A DNA stretch of 64,000 nt from Thermogemmatispora aurantia. GTDB taxonomy: Bacteria; Chloroflexota; Ktedonobacteria; Ktedonobacterales; Ktedonobacteraceae. Every line of letters begins with the position of its first letter. Position 1 is the stretch's first letter. Position numbers and translations under genes: made by a program. The stretch is taken from the NCBI RefSeq assembly GCF_008974285.1, contig NZ_BKZV01000005.1:372001-436000 (forward strand), in the 5' to 3' direction. Under the pieces are notes generated by a model. The model was not told the DNA's origin and made no database searches. It saw only the letters and a list, made by a program, of their open reading frames with translations. Below are positions 55,260-62,769 of the stretch, piece after piece.

Positions 55260-55561
55260 GTGGCTTGGCCTTTGTACGCGAGGCCGGTCCTGAGACCCGC
55301 CCTCTATACCTCTTCTGGCTGCGGGAACGAGCGAGAGCCAGGCGCGCACCTGGGCTGGTACTTTTTTCCTGTCGCTCGGAGAGAGGAACGTCAAAGAGGA
55401 AGATTCCCGCTCGAGCCTGGGGACCCGACGCGGGCCTTGACCTTGACCGGGGGGGCGTCAGGCTGGGGACGAGGAGGGTACACCCCCAGCGGTGGCGGCA
55501 TCCGCTGGCTGCCATGCTGAGAGTGCACTCCGCCGACTGTTCTGCTGTTCTGGCTTGCTGA
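55260..55561. other. Intergenic region between fadD-like and nagZ-like genes
   Basis: No gene seen. A hairpin CCAGCGG/CCGCTGG lies near 55487-55509 downstream of the acyl-CoA synthetase (minus strand). Minus-strand TATAGA at 55307-55302 is a possible -10 for the glycosidase gene. Confidence 0.35.
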
Positions 55562-57295
55562 CTAGGGCCTGGCTTCCTGTAGCCCCAGCTCTTTGACGGC
55601 TTGCTCGCGGAGCAAGAACTTCTGAACCTTGCCGCTGGCCGTCATCGGGAAGCTCTCTGTGAACAGGAAATAGCGCGGTATCTTCTGGTGGCTGATCTGA
55701 CCCTGGCAGAAAGCGCGCAGCTCCTCAGCGCTGACCTGGGCGCCCTCACGCGGGCGGATCACGGCGGCGATCTCCTCGCCGAAAAAGGGGTCCGGCACGC
55801 CGATCACCTGGGCTTCGGCCACGTGCGGATGTTGCAGCAGGAAGTCCTCAATTTCTGCTGGATAGATGTTCTCCCCGCCGCGAATGATCATTTCCTTCAA
55901 GCGGCCCACAATGCGTACATAGCCCTGGTCGTCCATCGTTGCCAGGTCACCGGTATGGAGCCAGCCCTCACCGTCGATCGTCTCCGCCGTCTTTTCCGGC
56001 ATCTTGTAGTAGCCCTTCATCACCAGGTAGCCGCGACAGCAGAGTTCGCCGGGCGTGCCGCAGGGTACCACTGCACCGCTGGCCGGGTCCACGATTTTGA
56101 CATCCGTGTAGGGTAGCGGTACTCCGACCGTGCTGGCCTTCAGCTCGAAGCTGTCCTCCGGCAAGGTCTGAGTGATCACCGGTGACGATTCCGTCAATCC
56201 ATAGACGATGGTGATATCGGCCCCGATCTGCTCTTTGACCTGCTGCATGAGTGTAAGCGGTACCGGCGCCCCTCCAGAGGTCACTGCCCGCAGCGTCGAG
56301 AGGTCGTAGCGGCCAAAATCGGGGTGCTGGAGCAGGGCCAGCAGCATGGTCGGCACGGCTCCTAACAGCGTGCAGCGCTCGCGGCTGACGATCTGCAATG
56401 TCTTGAGCGGATCGAAGGCTAGCATAGGCACCAGCGTAGTGCCCATATAGAGGCAGCCCAGCACTGCCAACACGCAACCTGCGGTATGGAAGAAGGGCAT
56501 CGGGTTACACACGCGGTCTGCGGGTGTGCCGTTGGAGCGGCGCACGAAGAGCATAGCGTTGTTGAGGACATTACGGTGGGTGAGCATGGCCCCTTTGGGG
56601 AAGCCAGTTGTGCCAGAGGTGTACTGAATCTGGACGACATCAGCGGGTGAAGTACTGCGCTGGCGCTCACGTAGGGCCTCTGGGGGGATCGCTGTCCCGG
56701 CAGCCACTAGCTCGCGGAAGAAGGCGGGCCGCCAGTCGCGCTCCTGAGCCAGGGCTGCGGGCTGTGGGCCAATCAGACAAACGTAGCGCAGACAGGGCAA
56801 AGCTTCACTGCGCACAACACCAGGAGGGCCGGCGGGAGTCGTCAGCCGACGTACCGTCTCCAGACAGTCGTGATCGCGGATGCGTGCCATAAAGAAGAGG
56901 GCTGCGACGTCGCCCTGGCGGAGCACGTACTCCAACTCACGCGCGCGCAGAACGGGATTCACGGTCACGAGCACCAGCCCGGCCTTGGCCGCCGCCATCT
57001 CTAGCAGCAGCCACTCGGGGAGATTCGCCGCCCAGACCGCGATATGCTCGCCCTTGTGCAAGCCCAGAGCCAGGAGGCCGCGCGCCACCGCCTCGGCGCG
57101 CTCGCGTAGGTCACGATAAGTCCAACGCAGATCGAGTGCTCCACCATACTCGGGATAGCCACTATAGACGACGGCCTCACTTGAGGGCAGCTCCTCGGCG
57201 CGATGATCCAGAAGGTCGCCGATGGTCATGTTCAGGAGGGGAATTTCGGCAGGCTCGCCCTGCCAGTGGGAGAGACCAGCGGTGGTCAGGCCCAT
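55562..57295 (-). CDS. AMP-binding acyl-CoA synthetase (FadD-like)
   Basis: 577 aa. Adenylation core with P-loop VQIQYTSGTTGFPKGAMLTH near residue 225, YGLTESSPV, the hinge motif LHTGDLATMDDQGYVRIVGR near 445, RGGENIYPAEIEDFL, and the C-terminal catalytic Lys in MTASGKVQKF. Long-chain or medium-chain fatty acids are likely substrates. It opens a group with a hotdog thioesterase and the HadA/HadB/FabG-like set, so it probably supplies CoA esters to that module. The order of that group is divergent, with this gene and the thioesterase on the minus strand. Confidence 0.92.
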   Translation of the reverse strand: MGLTTAGLSHWQGEPAEIPLLNMTIGDLLDHRAEELPSSEAVVYSGYPEYGGALDLRWTYRDLRERAEAVARGLLALGLHKGEHIAVWAANLPEWLLLEMAAAKAGLVLVTVNPVLRARELEYVLRQGDVAALFFMARIRDHDCLETVRRLTTPAGPPGVVRSEALPCLRYVCLIGPQPAALAQERDWRPAFFRELVAAGTAIPPEALRERQRSTSPADVVQIQYTSGTTGFPKGAMLTHRNVLNNAMLFVRRSNGTPADRVCNPMPFFHTAGCVLAVLGCLYMGTTLVPMLAFDPLKTLQIVSRERCTLLGAVPTMLLALLQHPDFGRYDLSTLRAVTSGGAPVPLTLMQQVKEQIGADITIVYGLTESSPVITQTLPEDSFELKASTVGVPLPYTDVKIVDPASGAVVPCGTPGELCCRGYLVMKGYYKMPEKTAETIDGEGWLHTGDLATMDDQGYVRIVGRLKEMIIRGGENIYPAEIEDFLLQHPHVAEAQVIGVPDPFFGEEIAAVIRPREGAQVSAEELRAFCQGQISHQKIPRYFLFTESFPMTASGKVQKFLLREQAVKELGLQEARP

Positions 57296-57555
57296 AGCGT
57301 CTGCTCCTAGGGGACACTAGCAGGAACAGAACTGGGGCGGGGACGTGAAGAGGACCTCTCTGTCTGCCTGATTGTCAGTCCACCTCGCGCCCGCCCGCTC
57401 TCCTGTTCCCGCAGCCGATGCAAGCAAGCCTTCCTGCCTGTCAATACCTGTGAAGTGGGGCCAGACGGCCCACTGTGCTGAATAAAAGACGCCAGTATCC
57501 TTACTGGTAGGTAGGGTACCTGCTGGAGCAGAGGCTGTCAAGACCTGTAGATGAA

Positions 57556-58023
57556 TCACTCAGACGTCTGGGATGAGGCCATGAGTGGGTTAATGGCCTC
57601 GGGCGGGCGCGGTACCACGGCGAGGGTACAGCGCGAGACACAGACCAGCTTCTCCTGTTCGTCCTGAATGCGGATGTCCCAGACCTGGGTGCTGCGTCCG
57701 CGGTGAATGGGGGTAGCGATGGCGGTGAGACGGCCTTCGCGCTTGGGACGCAGGTGATTGGCATTGATTTCCAGGCCCAGGGCCATCTGCTCCTCCATGT
57801 TGATGTTGAGGGCTGTGCCGATGGAGGCCGCCGTCTCGGCCAGCAGAACCGAGATGCCGCCGTGCAAGTAACCGGCCTGCTGCTTATGGCGCGGCCCAAT
57901 CGGCATGCTCAGAACGACACGCTCCTTGTCGGCGCTGACCAGCGAGATATCCAGGGCCTCCCACAGGGTACCGGCCCGAGTGCCATTGAGGCGCTCAACG
58001 ATTTCCTGGCTCGACAGTTCCAT
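57556..58023 (-). CDS. PaaI-type hotdog thioesterase
   Basis: 155 aa single hotdog domain with the HGG motif in GYLHGGISVLLAETAASIG (residues 51-69) including Glu as general base, and GLEINANHLRPKREGRLTAI beyond. PaaI-family enzymes hydrolyse acyl- or aryl-CoA esters. It is co-oriented with the acyl-CoA synthetase (260 bp downstream) and divergent from hadA-like. A 19-bp GGGTA/TACCC inverted repeat lies 46 bp upstream of its start. Confidence 0.88.
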   Translation of the reverse strand: MELSSQEIVERLNGTRAGTLWEALDISLVSADKERVVLSMPIGPRHKQQAGYLHGGISVLLAETAASIGTALNINMEEQMALGLEINANHLRPKREGRLTAIATPIHRGRSTQVWDIRIQDEQEKLVCVSRCTLAVVPRPPEAINPLMASSQTSE

Positions 58024-58068
58024 CTATGGCTTTCCTCTGTACGTGCGTTGTTTTTGCAGCTCTGGTGC

Positions 58069-58087
58069 GGGTACAATTACAATACCC
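58069..58087. promoter_or_regulatory. Candidate operator in the divergent thioesterase/hadA region
   Basis: GGGTA-CAATTACAA-TACCC, a 19-bp interrupted palindrome of the size bound by TetR-type or MarR-type repressors. No cognate regulator gene is present in the window. Confidence 0.35.
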
Positions 58088-58236
58088 TGCAAAGCAGGCA
58101 ATGCCAGCGTTGGCCAGAACCGCAGGTCAACAGCAAAGCGCGCCGTGCCGCCGGTGAAGTGGCATGAAGAGGGAACCGCTCCCCGGGTGCGGCTGCGATC
58201 TGCTCCTCGGCGACGTGCTGCGAGGCCGCAGCTCAG

Positions 58237-58266
58237 TTGCCGTCGTTTCGTCCATCATTATATACT
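58237..58266 (+). promoter_or_regulatory. Promoter of hadA-hadB-fabG
   Basis: TTGCCG (58237-58242), 18-bp spacer, TATACT (58261-58266); start near 58273, 35 nt before the hadA-like ATG. Confidence 0.55.
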
Positions 58267-58307
58267 ATTTCTGGCTACCTGCCGTACTGCCGAAAAAGAG
58301 GTGTCTG

Positions 58308-58757
58308 ATGTTTGACCAGAGCAAGATCGGGCAGAGTTTCCCCTCGTTCACCTATCAGGTGGAGCGCTGCAAGATTCATGAGCTGAATCTGGCGATCGGT
58401 GATGAAAACCCGATCTATCATAGCAAAGAGGCGGCCCAAGCAGCGGGCTACCCTGATGTCCCGGCCTCACCGACGACGCCGACGACCTTCCAGTTCTGGG
58501 GTAATCCCGACTTTGTCAAGCATCTGGTGGCGATCGGTGTCAATGTGATGCGTATCATCCACGGTGAAGAGGAATACGAGTATCTGGCGCCGATCTACGC
58601 TGGAGATGTCCTGACCGGTGTGACCACACTTGTCGATGGCAAATCACGTCAGAGCAAGGATGGCTCTTCGATGGATATTCTGACGCTGGAGACTCGCTAT
58701 ACCAATCAAAACGGGCAGGAAGTCCTAAAGGCGCGTCAGGTTCTGATCGTTCGCTAG
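58308..58757 (+). CDS. MaoC-like dehydratase subunit, HadA type
   Basis: 149 aa from the ATG at 58308 (AGAGGTGTCTG upstream). FAS1_DH/MaoC N-terminal hotdog: FTYQVERCKIHELNLAIGDE, NPIYHSKEAAQAAGYPDV, PASPTTPTTFQFWG. At the position where catalytic MaoC proteins have NPLH the sequence reads NPIYH, as in the non-catalytic HadA/HadC subunits of mycobacteria that shape the acyl tunnel. It precedes a HadB-like gene with the intact site by 39 bp, so the two should form a heterodimeric 3-hydroxyacyl dehydratase. Confidence 0.85.
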   Translation: MFDQSKIGQSFPSFTYQVERCKIHELNLAIGDENPIYHSKEAAQAAGYPDVPASPTTPTTFQFWGNPDFVKHLVAIGVNVMRIIHGEEEYEYLAPIYAGDVLTGVTTLVDGKSRQSKDGSSMDILTLETRYTNQNGQEVLKARQVLIVR

Positions 58758-58796
58758 CGAGACGAGAGTCGAGAGAGCGACCAAAGGAGTTCATTG

Positions 58797-59252
58797 ATGA
58801 CAACGGAAGCCAAACTTCCCACGAAGCGCTATTTCGAAGATGTCCAGGTCGGCGATGAGATTCCCCGGCTGGTCAAGGCTCCAGTCACGCATCTGCAGCT
58901 TGTGCGCTACGCTGGCGCGTCAGGAGACTTCAATCCGCTCCATACCGATCCCAAAATCGGTGAAATGCTCGGCATTGGTGGCATTATTGCGCATGGCATG
59001 CTGATCATGGGCTTTCTCGGGCAGCTGCTCAGCGACTATGTGGGGCCGACGGCCCTGCGCAAGTTTGGCGTGCGCTTCAAGAGCATGACCCGTCTTGACG
59101 ACGTGATTACCTGCAGCGGAACGATCACTGAGAAATACGAGGCAGACGGCGAGGCGCGCATTGCTGGCAAGATCCAGGCGGTGGATCAGAACGGCGATGT
59201 CAAGGCCAGTGGGACCTTTGTGGCGGCCCTGCCCAAGCGCGGTGGCGAGTAG
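58797..59252 (+). CDS. MaoC-like dehydratase subunit, HadB type
   Basis: 151 aa from the ATG at 58797 (AAAGGAG upstream). Complete hydratase-2 motif YAGASGDFNPLHTDPKIGEM, with catalytic Asp and His, then GIIAHGMLIMGFLGQLLSDY. This is the catalytic partner of the preceding HadA-like protein, dehydrating (3R)-hydroxyacyl thioesters (or hydrating enoyl thioesters). Followed after 196 bp by a FabG-like reductase, which completes the 3-oxo to enoyl sequence. Confidence 0.9.
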   Translation: MTTEAKLPTKRYFEDVQVGDEIPRLVKAPVTHLQLVRYAGASGDFNPLHTDPKIGEMLGIGGIIAHGMLIMGFLGQLLSDYVGPTALRKFGVRFKSMTRLDDVITCSGTITEKYEADGEARIAGKIQAVDQNGDVKASGTFVAALPKRGGE

Positions 59253-59448
59253 GCGGGGCAGACTGGCCCTGCTCTTCTCCTGCTGCTTCCATCCTGTCCG
59301 TTCCTGTCTGCTCCGCAGAGAAGCGTATGAGAGAGCAGGAATGAGCACAGCGAACGCAAGTATCAAGGCGAGCAGCGACGCTCGTAAGGTGGCGCTGCTC
59401 GGTTGTATATCCATAACGATGTGAGTGAAGAAAGGAAGAGTCAAGGCA

Positions 59449-60276
59449 ATGGGTTTGCTTGACGGTAAAATCGCCATTATCACCGGCTCTGGACGCGGCA
59501 TCGGAGCGGCTGCCGCGAAGCTCTTTGCGGCGGAGGGCGCCGCTGTTGTGGTGAGCGATCTTGATCAGGGTCCCGCTGACGAGACGGTAGCAGCTATTCG
59601 CAATGCCGGTGGCAAGGCTATCGCTGTAGCCGGCGACGTGACTGATCCAGCCTTCCCGGCTCAGCTGATCAAAACCACCCTCGACACCTTTGGCGGCCTC
59701 GACATTATCGTCAATAATGCCGGCTACACCTGGGATGGCGTCATTCACAAGATGACCGATAAGCAGTGGTACGCCATGCTTGAGGTGCACAATACAGCTC
59801 CCTTCCGCATCCTGCGGGAGGCTGCCCATTTTATTCGGGAAGCGGCCAAGCGTGAGCAGGAGGCCAACGGGCGCGCCAATCCGCGTAAGGTGGTCAATGT
59901 CTGCTCGGTCTCGGGGCTGCATGGCAACGCAGGCCAGGTGAATTATGCGACGGCCAAGGCGGGCATTGTCGGTCTGACGAAGACGCTGGCCAAGGAGTGG
60001 GGGCGCTACAATGTGCAGGTCAATTGCGCCTGTTTCGGTTTCATTGAGACGCGATTGACGGCGCCCAAGGAGAGTGGTGAGAAGATTCAGCGTGAGGGTG
60101 ATGAAGTTGAGCTGGGTATTCCTGGCCAGTTGCGCCAGATGGCCACGATGCTGATCCCGCTGGGCCGCCCGGGAACGCCCGAGGAGGCGGCGGGAGCCTT
60201 GCTTTTCCTGGCCTCTCCGCTCTCTAACTATGTCTCTGGTCACGTCCTGGAGGTCACCGGCGGCGGCTCGCTCTAG
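59449..60276 (+). CDS. SDR oxidoreductase, 3-oxoacyl-ACP/CoA reductase type (FabG-like)
   Basis: 275 aa from the ATG at 59449; AAAGGAAGAG is upstream. Cofactor loop IITGSGRGIGAAAAKLF, acidic VVSDLDQGP (Asp at the end of beta-2 favours NAD), NNAG in IIVNNAGYTWDG, and the Ser-Tyr-Lys triad in VCSVSGLHGNAGQVNYATAK. An insertion of about 15 residues before the Ser (REAAKREQEANGRANPRK) is unusual for FabG. With HadA/HadB it would interconvert 3-oxo-, 3-hydroxy- and enoyl-thioesters. Ends 150 bp before a strong terminator. Confidence 0.88.
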   Translation: MGLLDGKIAIITGSGRGIGAAAAKLFAAEGAAVVVSDLDQGPADETVAAIRNAGGKAIAVAGDVTDPAFPAQLIKTTLDTFGGLDIIVNNAGYTWDGVIHKMTDKQWYAMLEVHNTAPFRILREAAHFIREAAKREQEANGRANPRKVVNVCSVSGLHGNAGQVNYATAKAGIVGLTKTLAKEWGRYNVQVNCACFGFIETRLTAPKESGEKIQREGDEVELGIPGQLRQMATMLIPLGRPGTPEEAAGALLFLASPLSNYVSGHVLEVTGGGSL

Positions 60277-60426
60277 GCGGTGCACCGCTCGCTACCTCTC
60301 TGTCTATCGCCGCAGCTCATCTGGCCAGGCCTCTTGCTCTGCTGACGGTGCCTGAGAGGCGGTCAGAGGGGGTCCGGCTCAGTTGCCAGTTATAGCTTCA
60401 GCTATCGCAGCTGCTGGCTGTTCTTG

Positions 60427-60470
60427 AACCCGCCGATGGCTGACATCCTGGTCATCGGCGGGGTTTCTTT
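60427..60470 (+). terminator. Intrinsic terminator of the hadA-hadB-fabG operon
   Basis: AACCCGCCGATG (60427-60438) pairs with CATCGGCGGGGTT (60453-60465), one bulge, followed by TCTTT. Confidence 0.75.
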
Positions 60471-60637
60471 GGGGAAGTCGGCGTCTGCGGGTGAGGCAAT
60501 CTACTCAGAGGTAGGGGATATTACGTTCCTCGTCTCCAGCTTGCCTGGACTCTCGCGCTCCATAGAGGGGGGCAACCGAGCTGGCTCGGCTGACAGTACA
60601 GTACAGGCGGAGCCGGGAGCGGGGCGAGACTACCGGC

Positions 60638-60666
60638 TAGACTTTCGACGCCAGATCTGGCATACT
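60638..60666 (+). promoter_or_regulatory. Candidate promoter of the pheS T-box leader
   Basis: TAGACT (60638-60643), 17-bp spacer and CATACT (60661-60666), start near 60673, about 150 nt before T-box stem I. Confidence 0.45.
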
Positions 60667-60819
60667 ATAGCTTGAGCACTTACAGGCAGAAGAACTACAA
60701 GGGAAGGTTCGCTCTGGCTGCCGGGCATGGCGAGATCATGCCTGGGGGAAGCCAGGTGAACTTGCCTTCAGTTTGGGAGGCATCAGCCTATACAAAGGCG
60801 ACGAGGTCAGAGAGAAAGG

Positions 60820-61384
60820 CGTTGAAGGGGAGAGTACGCGCACACTGGAAGGTAGGAGAAGCGCTCCGCCGTGGTAAACAAGCGGCGGAGATGCGGCAGA
60901 GAGAAAAGGCCAGTGGCTGCGAGCCTTTTCGCCGATCCGCTGCGCGGAAGTTCACCCCGGAGCTGGCTGCTGAAGGGGTCTGACGCTGTTACATCTGACA
61001 CTCTTACAGAGGAGGGCAAGCAAGTCAAGCCCGGCCCCAGTAGGCAGTCCCGGCTCGTCCCCGTTAATGGACGAACCGAGTGGGATTGCTAAACATTCAG
61101 CCCCGGCCTGACGCGCCAGGCAAGCACCTGGGCTGCTGCCTGGTGTTGGCGAGCGGGTGGAGTGGAGTAAGGCAATCCAAAACGGGTGGTACCGCGGAGT
61201 CATGCAACACGGCAGGCATGTTCCTCTCGGCTGTGGCTGTCACGCCGCGACATCTCTCGCAGAGAGAGCAGGAGAAGCGCTACAGCGCAGCGGAAGATGA
61301 GAGCATGGTCTTGTCGTGGTAGACCAGCAGGACTGGCAAGACCGGCAAGCTTCGTCCCAGTTGACGAATGTGCCGGTTTTTTTG
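60820..61384 (+). promoter_or_regulatory. Phenylalanine T-box riboswitch upstream of pheS
   Basis: Stem I specifier loop is formed by GGGG (60827-60830)/CCCC (60955-60958) below and CGCGC (60837-60841)/GCGCG (60942-60946) above; the loop strands AGAGTA (60831-60836) and GAAG-TTC-A (60947-60954) give the S-turn AGUA/GAA and put the specifier codon TTC (Phe) at 60951-60953. The AGAGAG/distal-loop region follows at 60897-60930 (AAAAGGC/GCCTTTT). The T-box GGGTGGTACCGCG is at 61184-61196; its UGGU suits the ACCA end of tRNA-Phe. The terminator is at 61341-61383. Uncharged tRNA-Phe should promote read-through into pheS. Confidence 0.93.
61341..61383 (+). terminator. T-box-controlled intrinsic terminator
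   Basis: ACCGGCA/TGCCGGT outer stem and TTCGTC/GACGAA inner stem with loop CCAGTT, then seven T. The CGTCCC-type hairpin is typical of T-box leaders, but here it starts 145 nt after the T-box sequence. Confidence 0.88.
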
Positions 61385-61581
61385 ATTCGGCAATCTGTCT
61401 GTCTGGACCCTCTGCCGGCGGAAGGAGATGCGAGGACCGGCGTGCCTGCTTTCCAGGTCTGGCCAGCACGCCGGCCTGTCAGCCTGCCAGGGCGCGGTCC
61501 AGCTGCTGGTCTGCCGCAAGGAGGGTGCTCGCCCTCCTCTCGCTGACCTTGTGTGTGCTGCTGAGAGAAGGATGGACGGCA

Positions 61582-62628
61582 ATGATTGAACAGCTTGATG
61601 CATTGTTGGCTCAGCTCGATGCTTTACAGGAGCGGGCGCTCCGTGAGCTAGAGGCGATCAATAGCCTGGCGGAACTGGAAGACTGGGATGTTCGCTATCT
61701 GGGGCGCCATCGCGGCGAGCTAAAAAACTTCTCAACCCTCATTCCGAAGCTGGGCAAGGCGGAGCGCCCGGTCATTGGGCAAAAGATCAACGCAGTCAAG
61801 GAGAAGCTTGAAAGTGCACTGGAGGCCCGCCGTCAGGAGCTGCGTGACCGAGAGCTGCGCGAGGCACTGGAGCGCGAGCGCCTCGATGTGACTCTGCCGG
61901 GTCGAGCCTTGCCGGCCGGCCATATGCATCCCATTTCGCGCACAATTCTGGAGGTGGCGCGCATCTTCACCCGTATGGGCTTCCAGGTTGTGCAGGGACC
62001 CGAGGTCGAAACCGACTACTACAACTTCCAGGCGCTCAATATCCCGGTGGATCATCCGGCCCGCGATATGCAAGATACCTTTTGGGTCGTGCCCGGCGAG
62101 ATCTTGCTGCGCACGCAGACCTCGCCGATGCAGATTCGCGTCATGCAGGCAACACGGCCACCCGTGCGCGTCATCGTGCCTGGCAAGGTCTTCCGTCACG
62201 AAGCCATAGACGCCTCCCATGAGGCCATGTTTCACCAGATCGAAGGTCTGCTCGTCGATGAGCGCTGCACGATGGCCGACCTCAAAGGAAGTCTGGCCCG
62301 CTTTGCGCGTGAGATGTTCGGTGAAGATCGGCGTGTTCGCTTCCGAGGTAGCTACTTCCCATTCACCGAACCCAGCGCAGAGGTTGATATCGACTGCATT
62401 CTGTGCAAAGGCAGCGGTTGCCGCCTCTGCAAGTACAGTGGCTGGCTGGAGATCCTCGGCTCCGGCATGGTGCATCCACGCGTGCTGCGCGAGGTTGGCT
62501 ACGATCCCCGCAAATATCGGGGCTATGCCTTCGGCATGGGCGTTGAGCGCATCGCCATGCTCAAGTACGCCATTGGCGAGATCCGCCTCTTCTCAGGCAA
62601 TGACCTGCGCTTTTTGCGCCAGTTCTAA
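61582..62628 (+). CDS. pheS: Phenylalanyl-tRNA synthetase alpha subunit
   Basis: 348 aa from the ATG at 61582 (GAAGGATGGACGGCA upstream); the frame remains open to 61186 in the leader but that is not protein-like. N-terminal coiled coil (about residues 1-85) binding tRNA, then the class II core: GHMHPISRTILEVARIF, NIPVDHPARDMQDTFWV, RVIVPGKVFRHEAIDASHEA, and motif 3 YGFAFGMGVERIAMLKY-like (here GYAFGMGVERIAML). A four-Cys cluster CILCKGSGCRLCKYSG lies at 277-292. Controlled by the upstream T-box; pheT follows at 141 bp. Confidence 0.97.
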   Translation: MIEQLDALLAQLDALQERALRELEAINSLAELEDWDVRYLGRHRGELKNFSTLIPKLGKAERPVIGQKINAVKEKLESALEARRQELRDRELREALERERLDVTLPGRALPAGHMHPISRTILEVARIFTRMGFQVVQGPEVETDYYNFQALNIPVDHPARDMQDTFWVVPGEILLRTQTSPMQIRVMQATRPPVRVIVPGKVFRHEAIDASHEAMFHQIEGLLVDERCTMADLKGSLARFAREMFGEDRRVRFRGSYFPFTEPSAEVDIDCILCKGSGCRLCKYSGWLEILGSGMVHPRVLREVGYDPRKYRGYAFGMGVERIAMLKYAIGEIRLFSGNDLRFLRQF

Positions 62629-62769
62629 TGATACCCGTCACTTGTTCCGCAGATTCATAGCCTCATAGAGCAGAAGTAGCGTATAACGGTTGGGGCGAGA
62701 GCCAAGACGATAGACGGGCGAGGCGAGAGGTCAGTAGGAAGGAAGGAAATCTGTGAGGAGTTACCAGCG

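Noticed and set aside
60672-60983. 103-aa frame upstream of pheS
   Set aside because: It lies within the T-box leader (stem I), has no homology-like features, and the RNA structure accounts for the sequence.
61186-61581. N-terminal extension of PheS by 132 residues
   Set aside because: The extension crosses the T-box motif and terminator; PheS begins normally at 61582 with a good ribosome site.
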